A stretch of DNA of 64,000 nucleotides, from the NCBI GenBank assembly GCA_950097015.1, contig CATNEN010000039.1:2334501-2398500 (forward strand), in the 5' to 3' direction. The position numbers and the translations under genes are program-made. The stretch comes from Macrostomum hystrix (taxonomy: Eukaryota > Platyhelminthes > Macrostomidae). Shown piece after piece: positions 59,101-64,000 of this stretch (positions are counted from its first letter, which is position 1; each line of letters starts with the position of its first letter). The notes beneath the pieces were generated by a model. That model was not told the origin of the DNA. It did not search any database and worked only from the letters and a program-made list of their open reading frames with translations.

Positions 59101-62100
59101 CTTGGGGGTTGCAAACTGAGGGGATGATTGAAAAACTGAGGGGATAATTGAAAAACTGAGGGGATGATTGAAAAACTGAGGGGATGATTGAAAAACTGAG
59201 GGGATGATTGAAAAACTGAGGGGATAATTGAAAAACTGAGGGGATATTTGAAAAACTGAGGGACTACTTTGAAAACTGAAGGATAATTTGGAAATTGAGG
59301 GCATCATTTGGAAAATGAGGGGATAATTTGGAAACTGAGGGAATAAATAGGAAAATGAGGGGATAATTTGGAAACTGAGGAGACAAAAAATATTTTTTCA
59401 GCTTTTTACAAATTGAGTGAACCTAAAGTTGCTAAAAAACGAAAAATCAGTGAGGCATTTAAAAAACGTCACTCCGAAGACATCATGACAAACCCAAGGT
59501 AAAAACAGAGGCCACAGACACGAGTAGTTTACAGCCGTGTAAATACTTGTATGAAATTCCGCCTGCCAGCCCACCCGACTGCAGCGCTGGTGGATTCAAA
59601 TATGCAATAAAATTGGTTGAGGAACTTTGTGACAACTTTGGAATTAACTTCAGGCCAGTCTGAGTTATCGACTCACCGCTCTGAATAGCCTGCACGTGCG
59701 ACAGCTCCAGGCTGCTGCTGGCGTTCGAGCTGCTGGAGTCCTGCCGCGACAGCTGCCTCGCCGTGGCCTCGCTAACGCCCTCGCCGCCGCCGCCAGCCAG
59801 AAATACGTCGCCGCAGTTGGTGACAGCCTCCAAAACTGAGAGAGGCTGGCCGTCCCCGCATGGCAACAGGCTGTACTTTGGCAGCTGCACCGGAGCCAGC
59901 CAACGGAATCGATCAGCCAGCAGAGGCTCCATGCGAAATGAGCAGGGATCGCTGGTGTGGAACAGGTTGTACACCTGCCCGCAGGCTGGCCGAGCTGCCG
60001 GAGAGGTGGTGGAAGGGGAAACGGTTGTGGCTCCCGGATGCGGCGAGCGGGGGGATAACTGACAGCTGAGACAGGTGAGTGGATAATTGACAGCTGAGAC
60101 AGGTGAGTGGATAACTGACAGCTGAGACAGGTGAGGGGATAACTGACAGCTGAGACAGGTGAGTGGATAACTGACAGATGAGACAGGTGAGTGGATAACT
60201 GACAGCTGAGACAGGTGAGTGGATAACTGACAGCTGAGACAGGTGAGTGGATAACTGACAGCTGAGACAGGTGAGTGGATAACTGACAGCTGTGGCAGGT
60301 GAGGGGATAACTGACAGATGAGACAGGTGAGTGGATAACTGACAGCTGAGACAGGTGAGTGGATAACTGACAGTTGTGGCAGGTGAGGGGATTAAAACTT
60401 CGAGCAATACGACTCAAAAGCAGCTACTTTGACCAGAATAAACAAAGCGAAGGGTTTATCTTGTAGACACAGATACTTAATTTCGAACATGTAAAATCAA
60501 ATAACCTCACAGCCTGTTGCTACAACAGTCAATTATTACAATGAACGAATGCGGAAATATGAATTTAATACAAGCTTTTACTAGAAGAACTACTATTTTT
60601 TGCCAATGCTACATAAAATTTGTTAGAAAACAAAAATATAACAACCATTCCTGATTTAATAACAATAATTACAACTGAAGTTGTCCCGTATGTTTAAGAC
60701 ATTTTCAAATGACAGATCTTGGTAAACCAAAATCAAGTAGAGAAATGACCTATTCTGGCACCTAGTAAATAAATGAATAAATCAAAAGGAAAGTTATGGA
60801 TAGGAAAAGAACTTTTGAACCAGTCACTATGCCATCAACATTTCAAAAAACGAAAAACTCGTTCTACCTACATGCACGCTGGCATACTTAGTACGAGCTA
60901 ATTAACAGGTCGATAAATTTTTTCTCTGTTTAAATATTTACTATTTATATTTTCAAATCATTTCATAACCCTTGAGTTCAAACTGATTAGGAGTGGAATT
61001 AAATGATTACGTAAGAGAAATCATCCCCACGATGGGACTAAAAGATCCCCAACAATAAAAGTATCTCGATGTAGGATTAAATTATCCCAATCGTAAACAA
61101 TCCCTTAGATGATATTCTTATTATGGTGGGATTCTGTGATCCACAAGACGTATTTACAACGAATTTGGGATTTATTATCAAGGTGGGATGGTGCTACCCC
61201 AAAAATTATTTATAGCAAAGTGGGATTTATTTATCTAGCAAAACGGATTCCTAGCAAAAAGGGATCTTTGATCCCCCGAAAATACTTAATATCGAAATGG
61301 GATTTCCCAAAAAAGGATTAATTATCGAGGTGGGATTTCCCAAAAAGGGTTTCTTTTCGAGGTGGGATTTCCCAAAAAGGATTTATTATCCTTGGTGGGA
61401 TTTCTCAAAAAGGGTTTCTTTTCGAGTTGGGATTTCCCAAAATGGGTTTCTTTACGAAGGTGGGATTTCCCAAAAAGGGTTTATTTTCGAGGTGGGATTT
61501 CCCAAAACGGGTTTCTTTACGAAGGTGGGATTTCTCAAAAAGGGTTTCTTTTCGAGTTGGGATTTCCCAAAATGGGTTTCTTTACGAAGGTGGGATTTCC
61601 CAAAAAGGGTTTATTTTCGAGTTGGGATTTCCCAAAAAGGGTTTATTTTCGAGGTGGGATTTCCCAAAACGGGTTTCTTTACGAAGGTGGGATTTCTCAA
61701 AAAGGGTTTCTTTTCGAGTTGGGATTTCCCAAAATGGGTTTCTTTACGAAGGTGGGATTTCCCAAAACGGGTTTCTTTTCGAGTGGGATTTCCAAAAAGG
61801 GCTTCTTTTCGAGGTGGGATTTCCAAAAAGGGCTTCTTTTCGAGGTGGGATTTCCAAAAAGGGTTTCTTTTCGAGGTGGGATTTCCAAAAAGGGTTTCTT
61901 TTCGAGGTGGGATTTCCAAAAAGGGTTTATTTTCGAGTTTTGATTTCCCAAAAAAGATTTATTACCGACGTGGTATATCCTAAACAGATTTCTAATCAAG
62001 GTGGGGTTTCCCAAAAATATTTATTACCGAGGTTGGATTCCCTGTTGCCGTATGAGTACTTTTTAGTTCGACCTGATCTCTAAATTCTTATATTCTGTGC

Positions 62101-63976
62101 AAGTCTAAATAAAAATTGTTAGTAAATACAATATCCATAGCCTATGTACTCAGGCTCATACCTGTATCGGAGATATGAAACACGATAGCTGTAGTGTTTT
62201 ACACGCATCACTGGCTAGATTATTGTATTCAGTTTTTAGTAAACTAGCAATAAAAAGTGACAACTAGAATAAGCCGGTCAAAGAGCGCATTGTGGCGGGA
62301 CAGATAAATTACCCTGGAAGGCGGTCTGCAGGTCCGCCGGCAGGCCTGTGATAGATTTGTTTTCAATAAATAATAAAATACACACACATACTACTGAAAT
62401 CGCAGTTTGCTTAATTCAATCAATTTACCAGCGAATGTGAGAGAAGCAATGAACTAAAATTATGAAAAAATTCTGCAATCCAGAAACTCGATTACGATTA
62501 GAGCGCGGTTTGGGATTAATTATGACAGGACAAGGATTAGGATACGATAATGGGATGTAGACTGATATTAGGCCGTCTGACTATAATTGTGATTGCGATC
62601 ACTACTGGACAGTGGCATTGGGATCAGGTTTGGGATTAGACTGTAGGAATAACATCAGAATTGGGATCAAACACCGCGATTGGGATTGGGAATAGAAAGG
62701 GGGATAGGGATTTGGAAGGATTAGGATTATAATCAGACCATGAGATTATGATTGGAATTAGACCGTGGAAAAATTATTAGCATTGGGATTAGACAGTGAG
62801 ATTCGGTTTGGGATTAGACAGTGAGATTAGGTTTGGGATTAGACAGTGGGATTAGGTTTGGGATTAGACAGTGAGATTAGGATTGGGATTAGGTTTGGGA
62901 TTAGACAGTGAGATTAGGATTGGGATTAGACAGTGAGATTAGGATTGGGATTAGACAGTGGGATTAGGATTGGGATTAGACAGTGGGATTAGGTTTGGGA
63001 TTAGGTTTGGGATTAGACAGTGAGATTAGGTTTGGGATTAGACAGTGAGATTAGGATTGGGATTAGGTTTGGGATTAGACAGTGGGATTAGGTTTGGGAT
63101 TAGACAGTGAGATTAGGATTGGGATTAGACAGTGAGATTAGGTTTGGGATTAGACAGTGAGATTAGGTTTAGGATTAGACAGTGGGATTAGGTTTGGGAT
63201 TAGGTTTGGGATTAGACAGTGAGATTAGGATTGGGATTAGACAGTGAGATTAGGATTGGGATTAGGTTTGGGATTAGACAGTGGGATTAGGTTTGGGATT
63301 AGACAGTGAGATTAGGATTGGGATTAGACAGTGAGATTAGGTTTGGGATTAGACAGTGAGATTAGGATTGGGATTAGACAGTGAGATTAGGATTGGGATT
63401 AGATCTTGGTATCAGATTTGGGTTCCTAATAGCATTGAAGTCAATGCTACAAGAAGAGCAGCAACGAATTCCTACGTTATCCAAGGGAAATCTCAGCATG
63501 ATTTCTAAGGCCAGTGGAAGCGCACAGCTGCACCTACCGCACTTGTCTCTCTGGCTGGCGATACGCCTGTAGGCCAGCACAAGGGCCAGGGGGCAGCCCA
63601 ACAGGAACAGGTCCGACACATCGAACCCCAGCCCGAATTCTTCTGCATTGTTAGTCTGGGCAGCGGCACCCTCATTCAGCGACTGAAGTCTCCGGGCTGC
63701 GCTGCGACCTCCGCTGCCAGCACCTTCATCGCCAGACGTTGAAGCCGAAGCTGAAGGCAGCGGCATCGACGGTTTTGGCTTCAACCGCTGCCGCTGCTCG
63801 AGGCGATCTGGCGCCGAGTCCAGCTTGTGCACCGGCGGGCGAGTCGCCGGACTCTCGCTGCCGTTGAGCCCGCCGACGCTGCCACCACCGCCGCCGTCGG
63901 CCTTGCGAGACTGACGCACCCGCGTCAGGACGTCGTAGCCGACAATGCCGCCGGTGCTGTCGCCTATGATGCACAC
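55477..63976 (-). CDS. PITPNM: Membrane-associated phosphatidylinositol transfer protein (PITPNM/Nir/rdgB), 3' part
   Basis: Eight exons, in gene order: 63976-63538, 62345-62313, 59994-59677, 58245-58011, 57715-57646, 57548-57432, 56752-56138, 55857-55477. They total 736 codons with every phase consistent; the 5' end is outside the window. Family members move phosphatidylinositol and phosphatidic acid at ER-plasma membrane contacts. The DDHD region spans exons 1-4: [13 protein letters not shown], a Ser/Pro-rich insert, [37 protein letters not shown], then [15 protein letters not shown] and [28 protein letters not shown] and [10 protein letters not shown] precede the LNS2 domain ([55 protein letters not shown]). 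The C-tail is Gly/Ser/Gln-rich. The N-terminal PITP domain, if present, would lie beyond 64 kb. Confidence 0.94.
55881..56138 (+). repeat. (CAGA)n microsatellite in the last PITPNM intron
   Basis: About 64 CAGA units with scattered CACA interruptions fill nearly the whole 280-bp intron. Confidence 0.97.
56845..57380 (+). repeat. 32-bp minisatellite in a PITPNM intron
   Basis: About 16 nearly perfect units of attggagcatgggatatttt then gggagatatcgt. Confidence 0.97.
57750..57976 (+). repeat. 21-bp minisatellite in a PITPNM intron
   Basis: About 11 units of gttgcagctactgtctaaca plus g. Confidence 0.96.
58345..58580 (+). mobile_element. SINE family B copy
   Basis: It shares gttcagtccatggactgcgg, cagcagatgctgg, gaactgaagcaatgc, gctaaaggacacaa and gtggagtctggaatcaaacc with the copy at 35070. 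Confidence 0.75.
59108..59385 (+). repeat. 20-bp minisatellite in a PITPNM intron
   Basis: About eight regular units of aaaaactgaggggatgattg, then degenerate units to about 59385. Confidence 0.92.
60052..60395 (+). repeat. 28-bp minisatellite in a PITPNM intron
   Basis: About 12 units of gtgagtggataactgacagc then tgagacag. Confidence 0.96.
61290..62030 (+). repeat. 30-33-bp minisatellite in a PITPNM intron
   Basis: About 22 units of gaggtgggatttcccaaaaa then gggtttcttttc. It decays into diverged units on both sides (from about 61020). Confidence 0.93.
62313..62345 (-). CDS. 33-bp microexon of PITPNM
   Basis: This 33-base exon lies between CACAG and GTAATT and encodes roughly [11 protein letters not shown]. 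It joins ...RDKC to ...RPACGQVYN, restoring the vertebrate-like order (a Leu-Pro-Gly-Leu-Asp-Gly-Phe-Gln segment before RPACSQVY, from memory). It sits in a 3.5-kb intron between two minisatellites. It enters and leaves in phase 1, so it could be skipped without a frameshift. Confidence 0.8.
62790..63405 (+). repeat. 25-bp minisatellite in a PITPNM intron
   Basis: About 25 units of gtgagattaggattgggatt then agaca, with longer blocks repeated and degenerate GGATTAGG-like copies from about 62500. Confidence 0.93.
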
Positions 63977-64000
63977 CTGAGAAATGAGAAATGGGGAATG

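Noticed and set aside
62790-63405. Telomere-like GGATTAGG array
   Set aside because: The 25-bp unit is not a run of TTAGGG and the array lies in an intron of PITPNM.

Overview
The window is animal nuclear DNA. Its genes are split by GT-AG introns and use TATA-like promoters and AATAAA signals. The protein families are metazoan: an L-type calcium channel, a Crumbs homologue, a forkhead factor and a PITPNM/Nir protein. The density of minisatellites, the small intronless genes and the universal stress protein gene suit a free-living flatworm such as a Macrostomum-like animal, but the species is an inference.

Layout. 101-32581 (+): the 3' two thirds of a Cav1 channel alpha1 gene, from the acidic I-II loop through domains II, III and IV, the EF-hand/IQ region and a long low-complexity C-tail. 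The 5' part lies outside the window. About 28 exons were placed by homology, and splice phase agrees from 101 to the stop. Two exons are duplicated as apparent mutually exclusive pairs: end of IIIS2 to IIIS3 (5530-5636 / 7602-7708), and pore-loop end plus IVS6 (19796-19935 / 20027-20163). One channel intron (9642-16632) holds three complete genes: a small secreted twin-CX3C protein (+), PYROXD2 (-) and a compact intronless Crumbs-like gene (+).

Downstream lie a universal stress protein (-, 34365-34832), a FoxJ2/3-like forkhead gene (-, 39387-41491), an intronless SLC22-like transporter (-, 42792-44741), a carotenoid oxygenase of the RPE65/BCO family (-, 46361-49402) and the 3' part of a PITPNM/Nir/rdgB gene (-, 55477-63976) that includes a 33-bp microexon.

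Roughly a quarter of the window is tandem repeat: about 20 unrelated arrays, nearly all in introns or between genes, with units of 4-52 bp, many near 21 or 32 bp. Some arrays abut splice sites or contain copies of them. Three dispersed repeat families, two of them tRNA-like SINEs, are also visible. The genes do not form one pathway. Two are linked to lipid or retinoid-type chemistry (PITPNM and the carotenoid oxygenase), and the nested genes share only their host intron. All calls are from reading the sequence; no search was run.
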